Source of the DNA: Sebastes aleutianus
Taxonomy: Eukaryota > Chordata > Actinopteri > Perciformes > Sebastidae
Direction: 5' to 3'
Length of the DNA: 64,000 nucleotides
Assembly (NCBI GenBank): GCA_916700875.1
Contig: CAKAKS010000212.1
Coordinates: 62,001-126,000, forward strand
The notes under the pieces were generated by a model. It ran no database searches, was not told the DNA's origin, and was given only the letters and a program-made list of their open reading frames with translations. This document shows positions 23,901 through 35,075 of this stretch, piece after piece (positions within the stretch are counted from its first letter, which is position 1; every line of letters begins with the position of its first letter). The position numbers and the translations under genes are program-made.

Positions 23901-25106
23901 GTTGTGAAACAGAAGAAAAAGCTCTTTTATTCAAAAGCCAAATTCAGTGAAGACGCGCTGTCAAATACAAACAATAGTTACCTGTAGATTGGCAGCTGCT
24001 TCTCTTGCTCATCATGCACACGGAGAAAGCCAGTAAAACACTCAGGATGGAGGCGAATGTCGAAGTTCCACTCAAGAAATACACCAAGACAGTAGAGTCC
24101 ACCCCATCTGCAGAGAGACGGACTTCAGAAACATGGAGCTTTCATCAGGTTTTTATCCTAAGTTTGTTTAGGAAGTACTTATCAGATGCAACAACCTCGG
24201 CTACTCACCTTTAAAGTCCAGCTTGGTCCCGTTTCCAAACAGTATCTTTCCACATGAGGCAACAGCACAGTAGTAGGTCCCAGCATGAGACCGGTTCAGG
24301 CTGTTCATTGGCAGGTTGTAGACACAGGTGTGTGTTTGTGTGTTGGGTTTCTTCTCACACTGATCATTCCTGCCTCCATGGGTGTAGATGAGTCCTGGAT
24401 GAGATTCTTCAGAGTTTCTGAACCAGTAAACACTGTGTTCTCCATCATATATCCCAGTGTGTACTGTACAGTTCAGAGTCACAGAGTCTCCTGGCTGGAC
24501 GGTCTCAGATGCTGACTGCTGGATCAAAGCTGGGACGTTCAAACCTGAACCCTCTACACTGACTAGAATGCTCGCCAAGACTTCCAACGCGTATAGATAG
24601 CAACTTATGCAGTAGTAAGTACCTGAGTCTGAATTGCGCATGTCTGCAATTGTAAAGTGATTTTTACCATTTTCAGTATCCAATGTGAAGCGTGAATTGT
24701 TCTTGAATTCGCCATACAAATATTTTTTTTTATCATACATATAGAAGTTGGAGATGAGCCTTGGTTTCTGTCCCAGTGTTTGCTTGTACCAGTAAATCCT
24801 TGCACCAACAATGCCTCCATAGAAACACTGCAAAGTGAAGTTCTCCCTCGCTTTAACTGATACAAAACCTTTCTCTTGACGAACAGACGAGGAGGATTTC
24901 AGATCGGTCGTCTGAGCTGAAGTGAAGTAAGAGACAAAGCAAATATAAATTTGATTTAATGTGGCAGAACTCAGCAAAATTAAAAATCTTAGAAACATTC
25001 GTATGACGAGTGATCATACACTGAAAGTTTGAATATATGAATACAACTCACCCATTTCCCCCCAGAGCAGACATGCGAGATAGAGAGCAAACACTGTCGA
25101 TGTCAT
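23618..25106 (-). CDS. nitr: N5: inhibitory-type NITR with altered V and I domains
   Basis: Five exons on the minus strand: 25106-25052 (leader MTSTVFALYLACLLWGEM), 24916-24209 (V plus I), 24107-23982 (membrane), 23897-23854 (44 nt) and 23737-23618 (tail), 350 residues. The V domain has LQCFYGGIVGARIYWYKQ and SGTYYCISC. The usual FxxG of the J-like strand is replaced by EVLASILVSVEG, so the motif is lost, and the CDR3 carries an extra Cys. In the I domain the second cysteine is gone (HTGIYDGEHS against HTGTCDGEHS elsewhere), leaving five. The tail has LYYAAL, which fits the ITIM, and CVYYSV. AATAAA on the minus strand at 23493-23498. The frame is fully open, so these are changes in an intact gene. 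It is compact (1.5 kb), without the intron repeats of N4. Confidence 0.88.
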
Positions 25107-25171
25107 CGTGCTCAAATAGTTGTGGGAAATGAAAAGAACGTAGATGCTTTCTCCACTCTTTAGAGACGAGA

Positions 25172-25185
25172 CTGCGCTTGATTGG
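25172..25185 (-). promoter_or_regulatory. CCAAT element of N5
   Basis: The minus strand reads CCAATCAAGCGCAG, one base off the array form; 75 nt from the ATG. Confidence 0.63.
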
Positions 25186-25439
25186 CCAACCTCATGTGAC
25201 GCTGTATGTATGTCCTACTTAGGAGGCGTCAAATGTTCACTGCCATCTGTAGAGTCAAGTATTTTTTTTTTAGAAAAGGACCACAAGGTGTGAAAGATAT
25301 ATGAAGAACATAACAGCTCTCCATCTTGGCATTAGATTTAAAACAAGTAAAAGGTCCATTGACCTCCATTGTACTGGACTGGCAGCAGAAGTCAAATAAA
25401 ATCAGTTCTATCTACATGCATAACTACCACTGGGCATAA

Positions 25440-25690
25440 AGTTTGACATGCTTTAAACTTTAGCCCAACATCACAAATCAAACCTTTGCCTCAAAGGGCC
25501 TCGCTCAAGTGGTCTTTGTCTTATGAGATATCCTTCCGAGGGTGCGAACACTCTTACATCCTGCTGAAAACCACAAAATGTACCAAAGGCACTGAAAAAC
25601 ATGCAATACAAAAAGTAAGGGGGGTTGAAAAGTTCACAGGTCCGAGAGTAATGAATGCTTTATTTCTTTTCTACGTATGTTCATAGTGTA
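25440..25690. repeat. Old diverged copy of the array spacer
   Basis: ATCCTGCTGAAAACCACAA and, near the end, ATGAATGCTTTATTTCTTTT correspond in order and spacing to the block found about 0.9-1.1 kb upstream of the array genes (for example 31745-31957). It suggests N5 and the array share an ancestral unit. Confidence 0.5.
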
Positions 25691-25876
25691 GTAGTTCATA
25701 GTGACAAAATATTTTAGCACACAGTAACTATTGTATCTCTTAAAGGCTTTGCTTTTATTACACCTGGCCTACATCCGCTGTGTGGCCAAAGCAGCAGCTG
25801 CAGTCTTCGTCAGTATCAGCCTCAGTGCTGCTGTACACTCAGACGCAGCTCAATACGCAGTCAGTGTACTTGTGTA

Positions 25877-26504
25877 AACCAGGGGTTCTCAAACTTTTTG
25901 GGGCCAGGGAAAATATTCATAGGACCCCTCATAATCGTAACGCCGATTAAGCATAATGTTTACTACCATTTGTACTCTTAGATGCCATTGGAACTATTTC
26001 TATTTTAAAACTTTTCAACCTAAATACGTCAGACCTGTTGGATAGTGATAAACAGAAACGCATTTCAATTTGAATCATGTTAATACCTCTTATATTCTTT
26101 TAGTCGGAGGGTTGATTTTATTCAAATTGCATTTGGACTTTTCAAGTAATTGATCTTAAAAGCTTTCAGAAAATGAACAGTAGCAAGACTGGCGTATTCC
26201 CAATGAATCCAGATGTTTAAATTTACCAGTCTAAAGCTGACTTTCAATAAGTGCTTCAACTTAAAAATAATGAACTCATTGCTGTGTGTCACAATCATAT
26301 CAGTTTCTATTGGCCCAAAGCTAACGTTGGTGGGACTAAAGGACACAATATGCTTGTTTTATTGGCGCAAATGGTCCCTATTTGTTGATATTCACACATA
26401 TTCAACACAATTTTATAATTTATAGCAAATTATTTCGCGGACCTCCTGAGAGATTGCCACGTACCCCTGGGGGTCCTCGGACCCCACTTTGAGAATCACT
26501 GGTA
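25877..26504. mobile_element. Non-autonomous hAT-type element
   Basis: The left end is CAGGGGTTCTCAAACTTTTT. The right end reversed is CAGTGATTCTCAAAGTGGGG and continues with GGACCCCCAGGGGTACG. These are typical hAT ends. No transposase frame is inside. Confidence 0.65.
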
Positions 26505-26671
26505 CTACTAACTACCTTTGGGTCCGCCCGGCGCTACGAAGGGTCTTAAGGGGACTCAGCCCGCTCAGTTGTATTTTTTGCTCCCTTTGTTTAAGCTTTA
26601 TGTATCTATAGACAAATAGCAAAAACAATACATTTATTGGCCGAGATACATGTGACTATCGCTCAGCTGTT

Positions 26672-26758
26672 GTTTCAGAACCATGGACAGCGCTGTGTGT
26701 GTGTAAGGGCCGGGTAGCTTGTCTACTGTAGGTGTGGCGCTGTCCGTGGTACTGAAAC
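26672..26758. other. Imperfect inverted repeat (hairpin)
   Basis: The arms are GTTTCAGAACCATGGACAGC (from 26672) and, reversed from 26758, GTTTCAGTACCACGGACAGC, separated by about 43 bases. The surrounding 26505-27285 shows no gene. Confidence 0.5.
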
Positions 26759-27287
26759 GAAGGGGAGGAGATCGACAGACGGCCAGACGAGACAGAACAC
26801 GTCGATTAGTTTGGTTTCTTCTTGCTTTTCGTGGTGACATGGAAATAAAGCATATCAATTAACTTTGTATTCGAAATGTATTAGATAAAGTACCAGCTAT
26901 TGGGAAATAGTGGAATATAATTATTAAATAATGTTTATAAAAAAGTATTTTTTCAATACATTTGGAGGTAAATATTGGGGTAATTTTGAAGTAATTCCAA
27001 ATTTCAAATAGGTTACTTGCTAATTATCACCTAATTACCAATTTGCGGACCTGTAAATTGAAGTGTTACTGTACATATAATGCTATACTGTATCTATTAG
27101 ATTTCCATTAAGATTAGGAGGGACATCAAAGCTCTGCACTCGCTTATACTGTATGTTTGCATGGAAACTATGATGTCATTAATATTGAATAAAAATCCTG
27201 GTTATGCAAAACATAAATAGAGATTAAAGAAAGCTTGTTGATTGAGTAAAAAGGGAAAATATTACCAACAAGTCTTTGTATTATTTA

Positions 27288-27620
27288 TTTTATTTTATTT
27301 TATTTAACCTTTATTCAACCAGGAGTATAGAGATTAAAAATCTCTTTTTCAACAGTGTCCTGGCCAAGATAGGCAGTAGCACAGTTACAAGGTTGTAGAC
27401 ATAAAACACACATAACAATTTAAAATGAAGACAAAGAGCAAATTACAGAATCATAAGGTATCGAAAAAACATTCATCAGCATTCAAAACTTCTACAGCCA
27501 CATGTGCTCGCTTCCAAGTCTTTTAGAAATACTTATTTTATTTTATTGCAAGACAATACTTTAGAATTTTAAAGACATTCAGTGAGACCAGCTCTCAAAA
27601 ATTTGTCAATTTGTAACTGA
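27288..27620. repeat. Dispersed repeat in the spacer
   Basis: TTTATTTAACCTTTATTCAA followed by GATTAAAAATCTCTTTTTC is a common teleost repeat end. Full or partial copies recur in each spacer near 32205, 35820, 39960, 44112, 48175, 57825 and 61900. Confidence 0.65.
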
Positions 27621-27937
27621 TTCCAAGAAGAGGAAGCAGCGTATACTTAATAGATGTGAACTCCGTACTTGTGCACAAAAATCTGATGCAGTGCTGTACA
27701 CGCACACGTTACTCTCCGCCTCACTACGTAAAGTGCACACTTCTTCCTGCATTGGCACTGAATGTTGGCATCGGGCGTAAACCATGAGATGTAAATATGA
27801 ACAGAATTCCTAGGCACACTGAGCTGCAACTTTTGACTTTAGAGCACAAGGAAGATATACACATATATCTCATAATCTACCTTGAAATACGACTAATCCA
27901 GTTTTATTTTAAAAGTAGAAATGGAACCTGTCCAGAT

Positions 27938-30653
27938 CTATTGCTTTACACTGGAGTACACGCATTCATCATTGGTGTTGTTCCTCGGTCTCCGTGATCT
28001 GTTGGGCAGGTTGATACTTAAAGCAGCATAATGGACGCTGTCTGCGTCTCTGTAACCCTGGTAACACAATATGTAGAAGTGGATTAGGATATCAAAATTG
28101 AAATATTCACAAAACAATTGGTTGTTGTGCAATAAAAAGGTGGATTATTAAGATAAATGTCACCTCTGCATTTTCTGTGGAGGGAGCTGATAATCTTGCT
28201 CGAGACTCTGGATGTGAAACACAGAAAATGCTTCTTTATTCAAAAGTTATATTTAGTGACTACAAGCTATCAGATACAAACGGTACCACTTACCTGCACA
28301 TTGGCAGCTGTTTCTCTTGTTCACCTTGTACACTGAGAGAGCCAGTATAACAACCAGGATGGTGGTGAATGCCAAAGCTCCACTCAAGAAATACACCAAG
28401 ACAAGAGAGGCTTCCTCATCTATAGAGAGTCAGACACCAGAAACAGAGCTTTTATCGCTGTGTTCATTAGGGCTGGGACGGTACACCTATCTCCCGATTC
28501 CATACTATCATGATACTTGGGTTCCGATTCGATATGTATTGCGATTTTACAAATGATTTTTGTTAACTTTTTAACACTAGACCATGACAAAAGGTTGAAT
28601 CATACACTTCTAGGGACTTTTACTTCGGAACATCTCTAAATTGATAGTGTAAAAATGTTTAATTTTCAGTATGTATATAGTCAGAGATGTCCTGAAGTCA
28701 GATATATCAGTCATTATCATTATTTATTACATTTTTTATTAATTTTGCCATGAGAGTGACGGCTGGCTTGCCCGCACGTTACTGCAATACGATAACATTT
28801 CCTGTCCATGACAGAGTTAGCATGCAGCTTTAGCCATGATGTCTAGCTCTGCTTTTGCTGCAATGTGTGAAACTAGGGGTGGAACGGTTCACAAAATTCA
28901 TGGTTCGGTTCATATAACGGTTTTGGGGCACAACAGACTAAAATTCACACGTGAAGGCTCACGCTCTTTGACCATATGCTTTAATTCTGTATTGTTTACG
29001 ATGGAGTGTGGTCGTATATGCAGCGATAAACACTCTTATAGCATTAGATATTACTTTGTCACGGTGTGAATCTGCAGTGGGAGGCTGTCTGAACGCTGTG
29101 GGGGAACGGACTCTCCGTCCAGTCTGCTTTTGTTTCGCTCCGCTAATCGACACATTCGGGTGATGCCGTCGTAATTAAATGTTTCAAGTGTCCACATATA
29201 AACCCGACTTCAGTTGAACAGTGTCGGCGTACAGTTTGACACAAATCGTTGTCAGTTTAGCTTGACTATCATGAGCTACTGGGCGCTACAGCGCTGCTAA
29301 CATTCCTGGTGCGCTGCCAAAACTTTCCGGGTAAAACTCACGCTCCAGAGTTTCTGTTCCGTGCGTGCGAGTAGTAAACATAAACAGCTGTTTGGGTAAC
29401 GGCGAACCGAAAGGATGTCGCGGACCGAACCGAACGTCCTGAACCGAACGGTTCGGGTCAAATACACGAACCGTTCCAACCCTATGTGAAACCCAAAGTG
29501 TTTCTGTACTTTACTTTATGTTTATTGTTTCCCACGTTGGATTTAAAATGTGAGGGTGCAGGTCGTATCCATGCGAACCCTCCGCCGGTTCTGGCATTAA
29601 AAAAATCTATTTCAAAATCTTAACAAAGGAAATTGCGATACATAAGTGAATGATCTTTTCCCCACCCCTTGTGTTCATGTTCAGTTTGATTGGAAAGTAA
29701 CCATAAATAACTATACTAGAGCTAGAATGTTACTCACCTTTAAAGTCCAGCTTGGTCCCGTTTCCAAACAGTATGTGTCCACATGAGGCAACAGCACAGT
29801 AGTAGGTCCCAACATGAGACCGGTTCAGGCTGTTCATTGGCAGGTTGTAGACACAGGTGTGCGTTTCTGTGTTGGGTTCCTTCTCACACTGATCATTCCT
29901 GCGTCCATGAGTATAGATGAGTCCTGGATGAGATTCTTCAGAGTTTCTGTACCAGTAAACACTGTGTTGTCCATCACAAGTCCCAGTGTGTACTGTACAG
30001 TTCAGAGTCACAGAGCCTCCTGGCTCGACGGTCTCAGATGCTGACTGCTGGACTAAAGCTGGGACGTTCAGACCTGAACCCTGTACACTGACTAAAGTGC
30101 CCTCCGCAAAATACAAGGCAAGTGACTCACTAGCTGCGCAGTAGTAAATAGCTGAGTCTGAAATGCGCAAATCAAAAATTGTCAAGTGATTGTTACCGTT
30201 TTCCTTATCCACTGTGAAGCGTGAATTGTTATTGAATTCATGATAAAAAGTGGCTGTTGTATGCATATATGAGGAAGAGATCAGCCGTGGTTTCTGTCCC
30301 GGTGTTTGCATGAACCAGTAAAGCGATGCTGGCTCACTATCCTCATAGAAACATTGCAAAGTCACACTGTTTCCAACATTAGCTGATACAAAACCTCTCT
30401 GTTGACGAACAGATGAGGAAGAAATCAGACCGGTCACATGAGCTGAAGTGAAATGAGAGACGAAACAAATACACAGTTAATAATTTAATCTGATGGAATT
30501 CAGCATAATTATTACATAAAAATATATATATTAGAAGCATTTCCATGAAGAGTTGCTAAAGAAAAGATAGAAACTGCAGTCACAAAAACACAACTCACCC
30601 ATTTTCCCCAAAAGCAAACATGTGAGATAGAAGACAAACTTTAGAGATGCCAT
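27938..30653 (-). CDS. nitr: N6: inhibitory-type NITR, first array member
   Basis: Five exons on the minus strand: 30653-30599 (leader MASLKFVFYLTCLLLGKM), 30442-29738 (V plus I), 28419-28294 (membrane), 28207-28164 (44 nt) and 28057-27938 (tail), 349 residues. V landmarks are LQCFYEDSEPASLYWFMQ, SAIYYCAASESLALYF and FAEGTLVSV. The I domain has all six cysteines and FGNGTKLDFKG. The membrane segment YFLSGALAFTTILVVILALS is uncharged, with VNKR after it. The tail has VHYAAL, a canonical ITIM (other array copies have LHYAAL), and CVYSSV. AATAAA on the minus strand at 27903-27908, 30 nt past the stop. Intron 2 is long because it holds two nested DNA elements. Confidence 0.9.
28466..29680. mobile_element. 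DNA-transposon remnant in N6 intron 2
   Basis: It starts TTAGGGCTGGGACGGTACAC and ends with a reversed AGGGGTGGGGAAAAGATCA, plus CGCAATTTC and AGATTTT-type phrases. Copies of different length sit at the same place in every array unit (about 37000-37615, 41128-41766, 45288-45822, 59030-59690 and 63118-63740). Strongly deleted forms are in N7 (33390-33475) and N11 (49327-49425). N12 (53655-54155) has lost its left part. Confidence 0.7.
28874..29484. mobile_element. hAT-type MITE nested in the intron element of N6
   Basis: Ends are TAGGGGTGGAACGGTTC and, reversed, TAGGGTTGGAACGGTTCGTG. The 8-bp sequence TGTGAAAC is repeated at 28866-28873 and 29485-29492. Other array units have a single TTTGAAAC or TGTGAAAC at this site and no insertion. 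Confidence 0.82.
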
Positions 30654-30718
30654 CGTGTTCAAATTGCTGTGTTGAGTGAAACAAACCTAGATCCTTTTTC
30701 CACTCTTCAGAGACAAGA

Positions 30719-30732
30719 CTGCGTTTGATTGG
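30719..30732 (-). promoter_or_regulatory. CCAAT element of N6
   Basis: CCAATCAAACGCAG on the minus strand, 75 nt from the ATG. Confidence 0.65.
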
Positions 30733-31049
30733 CCGACCTGAGGTGACACTGTATGTCCTATTTAGGAAATCTGATCACATGTTTACTGTCACTTATAGAG
30801 CCAAGTTGTAGTTCACATAAAGAACATATACAGTCACATGCAGGTCTGATCATTTACCTGCCAATAAAAAGCATCAGAAATAATAATGTGTTTTTATAAA
30901 AATGAGGAATATCTATAGACCGAGTTGATGCATCATCCCTATAGAGAATTTTTCTGAACTGAAGTTTAAAAGACTTTAAATCACCTGCCTATGAGCTTAG
31001 ATCTTATTTTTATTATTATTATTATGACAGGTACTGAATTCCAAATTCA

Positions 31050-31520
31050 GAGCATATCTACAGTATGATTGAGGGATTGCCTCCACGTGGCTCTTCAGAT
31101 GGCGACGACTGAGCCACCGCCAGCACTAACAGTGCTGACAACGGCAACAGTGCTGACAGTGTTAACCTGGGGGGGAACCAAAGGTTGATTCCACCAAGAC
31201 GCTGTGGGTTATCGTGGAAGCGCCCAACCTATGAGCCCAGTGCGGAGCGGTGGCGATTAGCTAGCTCGTAGGGCTTACACACTGGGACTCACATGCACTA
31301 GAGCCTATTTCACACTACAAGATTTTCGATCGCGATTAATATTCGACTAATCGTGCAGACCTAGCGGCCGGACCGGCTATGTAAACAAGCTCGGATTACA
31401 TTACACACAGAGGGAGATCGACTTCATTCTCTGCTCAGGTAGACTTTACTCCTCCATATCTTTACATTGTACATAGTTGTTTTCTGCTATATTAAAGCTC
31501 TGACTATTTAATTTAGCACC
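31050..31520. repeat. Spacer repeat, N6 copy
   Basis: It begins with GATTGCCTCCACGTGGCTCT and holds GTTAACCTGGGGGGGAAC, a damaged hairpin (TTGATTCCACC... with part of the left arm missing) and a GATCGCGATTAATATTCGAC MITE piece. It is the same family as 10985-11450 in opposite orientation. Confidence 0.6.
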
Positions 31521-32849
31521 TTAAATATTAATAACAATAATATTGATAATGGTCATTTTTAAATGTCGGTTTCTGACGTTCTGATGTTTCAAAATGCATA
31601 TGCAACTAGTATATTCTATCCATTATATGTAGTAGTACTCTAAATAGTATTTCAACAAGTAATGTTCTAATAATTTCCATTTATAGTATTACCAGTATTA
31701 GTATTTGTATTACTGGTATTCGTGTTAGTATTAGATTTTCCTGTGTGATTAAATGTGACGTAATAAGCCCTCCACTGTTCTGGGGTATTTTAGTGGTCTC
31801 TGGCTTAAGGGGCATCTATGTGGGAGTGCAGCCACGTCAACATCCTGCTGAAAACCACAATAACTGCTGCACTGACAGAGATACACAGCTAAAGCATGGG
31901 CTAAATGTTAAAAGGTCTCAATGCAATGACTGCTTCATTTCTTTTCTGCATTCATAAGAGAAGCAGTGCCAAACAAAACATTTTGCCATGCATAACTCTG
32001 TCTTAAAAGCTACACAGAGCAAAGCATGTTGACTTCATCTTGGGGCCACAGTTTACCCACCTACCAAGACACCACTACACCACTGCCACCAGCGGATTTG
32101 GGCAGAACTCAGGCTCAAACTTTCTAAAACGGTAACTTTAATAATGGTTCTCGCAGTTACATAGTCCTAGTCATAGATTTATGAATGTGTTAAAGGTCAG
32201 ACTCTCTGAGATTAAAAATCTCTTTTTCAAGAGTGTCAATAGGCAGCAGCACAGTTACACGGTTGCAGACATAAAACAAACATAACAATTCAAAACGAAG
32301 ACAAAGAGCAAATTACAGAATCATAAGGTATCGAAAAAACATTCATCAGTAGAGAAAAACTTCTACAGCCAGATGTGCTCGCTTCCAAGTCTTTTAGAAG
32401 CACTTTAAAGACATTCAGTGAGACCAGCTCTCAAAGATTCAGGTCATTTTGTAACTGATTCCAAAAACAGGAAGCAGCGTACTTAAATGCCCTTTTTCCC
32501 AGTTCAGTACAGACTTTTAATAGGATTTAGTCTGTGAATAGATGTGAACTCCGGTGTTGTTCACAAATGTCTGATGCACTACTGTTGCCTAGACGCACAC
32601 CGTACTCTCCGCCTCACTACATAACGTTCACACTTCTTCCTGCATTGGCACTGAATGGTGGCATCGGGCGTAAACCGTGAGATGTAAATATGGACATAAT
32701 TCCTAGGCACACTGAGCTGCAACTTTTGACTGCAGACCACAAGGAAGATATACACATACATCTCAAAATTTTCCTCTAAATCTATACAACACTTGAAATA
32801 CGACTAAATCCAGTTTTATTATAAAAGTAGAAATGGAACCTGTCCAGAT

Positions 32850-34454
32850 CTATTGCTTTACACTGGAGTACACGCATTCATCATTGGTGTTGTTCCTCGG
32901 TCTCCGTGATCTGTTGGGCAGGTTGACACTTAAAGCAGCATAATGGAGGCTGTCTGCGTCTCTGTAACCCTGGTAACACAATATGTAGAAGTGGATTAGG
33001 ATATCAAAATTGAAATATTCACAAAACAATTGGTTGTTGTGCAATAAAAAGGTGGATTATTAAGATAAATGTCACCTCTGCATTTGCTGTGGAGGGAGCT
33101 GATAATCTTCCGCGAGACTCTGGATGTGAAACACAGAAAATGCTTCTTTATTCAAAAGTTATATTTAGTGACTACAAGCTATCAGATACAAACAGTACCA
33201 CTTACCTGCACATTGGCAGCTGTTTCTCTTGTTCACCTTGTACACTGAGAGAGCCAGTATAACAACCAGGATGGTGGTGAATGCCAAAGCTCCACTCAAG
33301 AAATACATCAAGACAAGAGAGGCTCCCTCATCTATAGAGAGTCAGACACCAGAAACAGAGCTTTTATCGCTGTGTTCATTAGAGCTGGGACGATGCACCA
33401 AAAAAAATCAATTTTAAAATCGTAAAAAAAGACATTGCGCTACATAAGTGAATTGATCTTTTTCCCACCCCTGGTGTTCATGTTCAGTTTGATTGGAAAG
33501 TAACCATAAATAACTATACTAGAGCTAGAATGTTACTCACCTTTAAAGTCCAGCTTGGTCCCGTTTCCAAACAGTATGTGTCCACATGAGGCAACAGCAC
33601 AGTAGTAGGTCCCAGCATGAGACCGGTTCAGGCTCTTTATTGGCAGGTTGTAGACACAGGTGTGTGTTTGTTTGTTGGGTTTCTTCTCACACTGATCATC
33701 CCTGCCTCCATGGGTGTAGATGAGTCCTGGATGAGATTCTTCAGAGTTTCTGTACCAGTAAACACTGTGTTCTCCATCACAGGTCCCAGTGTGTACTGTA
33801 CAGTTCAGAGTCACAGAGCCTCCTGGCTGGATGGTCTCAGATGCTGACTGCTGGACCAAAGTTGGGACGTTCAGACCTGAACCCTGCACACTGACTACAG
33901 TGCCCTCCGCAAAATACAAGACAAGTGACGCACTAGCTGCGCAGTAGTAAATAGCTGAGTCTGAAATGCGCAAATCAAAAATTGTCAAGTGATTGTTACT
34001 TGTTTCCTTATCCACTGTGAAGCGTGGATTGTTCTTGAATTCATGATAAAAAGTGGCTGTTGTATCCATATATGTGGAAGAGATCAGCTGTGGTTTCTGT
34101 CCCGGTGTTTGCATGAACCAGTAAAGCCATGCTGGCTCACTATCTTCATAGAAACATTGCAAAGTCACATTGTTTCCAACATTAGCTGATACAAAACTTC
34201 TCTGTTGACGAACAGATGAGGAAGAAATCAGACCGGTCACATGAGCTGAAGTGAAATGAGAGACAAAACAAATTCACAGTTAATTATTTAATCTGATGGA
34301 ATTCAGCATAATTATTACATAAAAATATATATTAGAAGCATTTCCATGAAGAGTTGCTAAAGAAAAGATAGAAACTGCAGTCACAAAAACACAACTCACC
34401 CATTTTCCCCAAGAGCAAACATGTGAGATAGAAGACAAACTTTAGAGATGCCAT
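32850..34454 (-). CDS. nitr: N7: inhibitory-type NITR
   Basis: Exons on the minus strand: 34454-34400, 34245-33541, 33331-33206, 33119-33076 and 32969-32850, 349 residues. It is a close relative of N6. The V domain starts SSSVRQQRSFVSANVG and has CDR1 EDSEPAWLYWF, CDR2 STYMDTTATFYHEF, CDR3 AASASLVLYF and J-like FAEGTVVSV. The I domain is complete with six cysteines. The membrane exon begins DEGASLVLMYF (Gly and Met where N6 has Glu and Val), a variant shared only with N14. The tail has LHYAAL and CVYSSV. Intron 2 is only 209 nt because the transposon remnant there is almost fully deleted. Confidence 0.9.
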
Positions 34455-34519
34455 CGTGTTCAAATTGCTGTGTTGAGTGAAAAGAACGTAGATGCTTTCT
34501 CCACTCTTCAGAGACAAGA

Positions 34520-34533
34520 CTGCGTTTGATTGG
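34520..34533 (-). promoter_or_regulatory. CCAAT element of N7
   Basis: CCAATCAAACGCAG on the minus strand, 75 nt from the ATG. Confidence 0.65.
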
Positions 34534-35014
34534 CCGACCTGATGTGACACTGTATGTCCTATTCAGGAAACCCGATCACATGTTTAGTGTCACTTATAGA
34601 GCCAAGTTGTGGTTCACATACACTACATATACAGTCACATGGAGGTCTGATCATTTACCTGCCAATAAAAAGCATCAGTAATAGTAATGTGTATTTATAA
34701 AAGTGAAGAATATCTATAGACCGAGTTGATGCACCGTCCTGAAGTACTGACTCTGAATATCTAAATATCTATCCCTATATGGTTTTAGAGAAAGTTTAAA
34801 ATACTTTAAATCACCTGCCTACAAGATTAGATCTTCTTTTTATTATTATTATTACTATGAAAGGTGCTGAATTCAAATTCAGAGCATATCTACTGTATGA
34901 TTGAAGGATTGCCTCCATGCGGCTCTCCAGATGGCGACGACTGAGCCGCCGCCATCACTAAGAGTGTAAACAACGGCAACAGTGCTGACAGTGTTAACCT
35001 GGGGGGGAACCAGA

Positions 35015-35075
35015 GGTTGGGCGCTATGCTTCCACAAAGACGCTTTGGATTATCGTGGAAGCGTAGCGCCCAACC
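35015..35075. other. Hairpin-forming inverted repeat in the spacer (unit N7)
   Basis: Left arm GGTTGGGCGCTATGCTTCCAC; right arm reversed reads GGTTGGGCGCTACGCTTCCAC, with one G-T/A-C mismatch over 21 positions and an 19-base loop. Confidence 0.7.

Noticed and set aside
32579..32761. 60-79-codon minus-strand frames just downstream of array genes (also 36191-36373, 40265-40522, 48485-48724, 62312-62494)
   Set aside because: Located after the polyadenylation signal of each gene. Length varies between copies and no family is recognised; probably conserved only because the units are young.
34332..34550. 72-codon minus-strand frames around each leader exon (for example 34332-34550, 38473-38691, 42624-42842)
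   Set aside because: They read through the leader exon into upstream sequence and intron 1. The true start is the internal ATG of MASLKF or MASPKF, followed by a GTGAGT donor.
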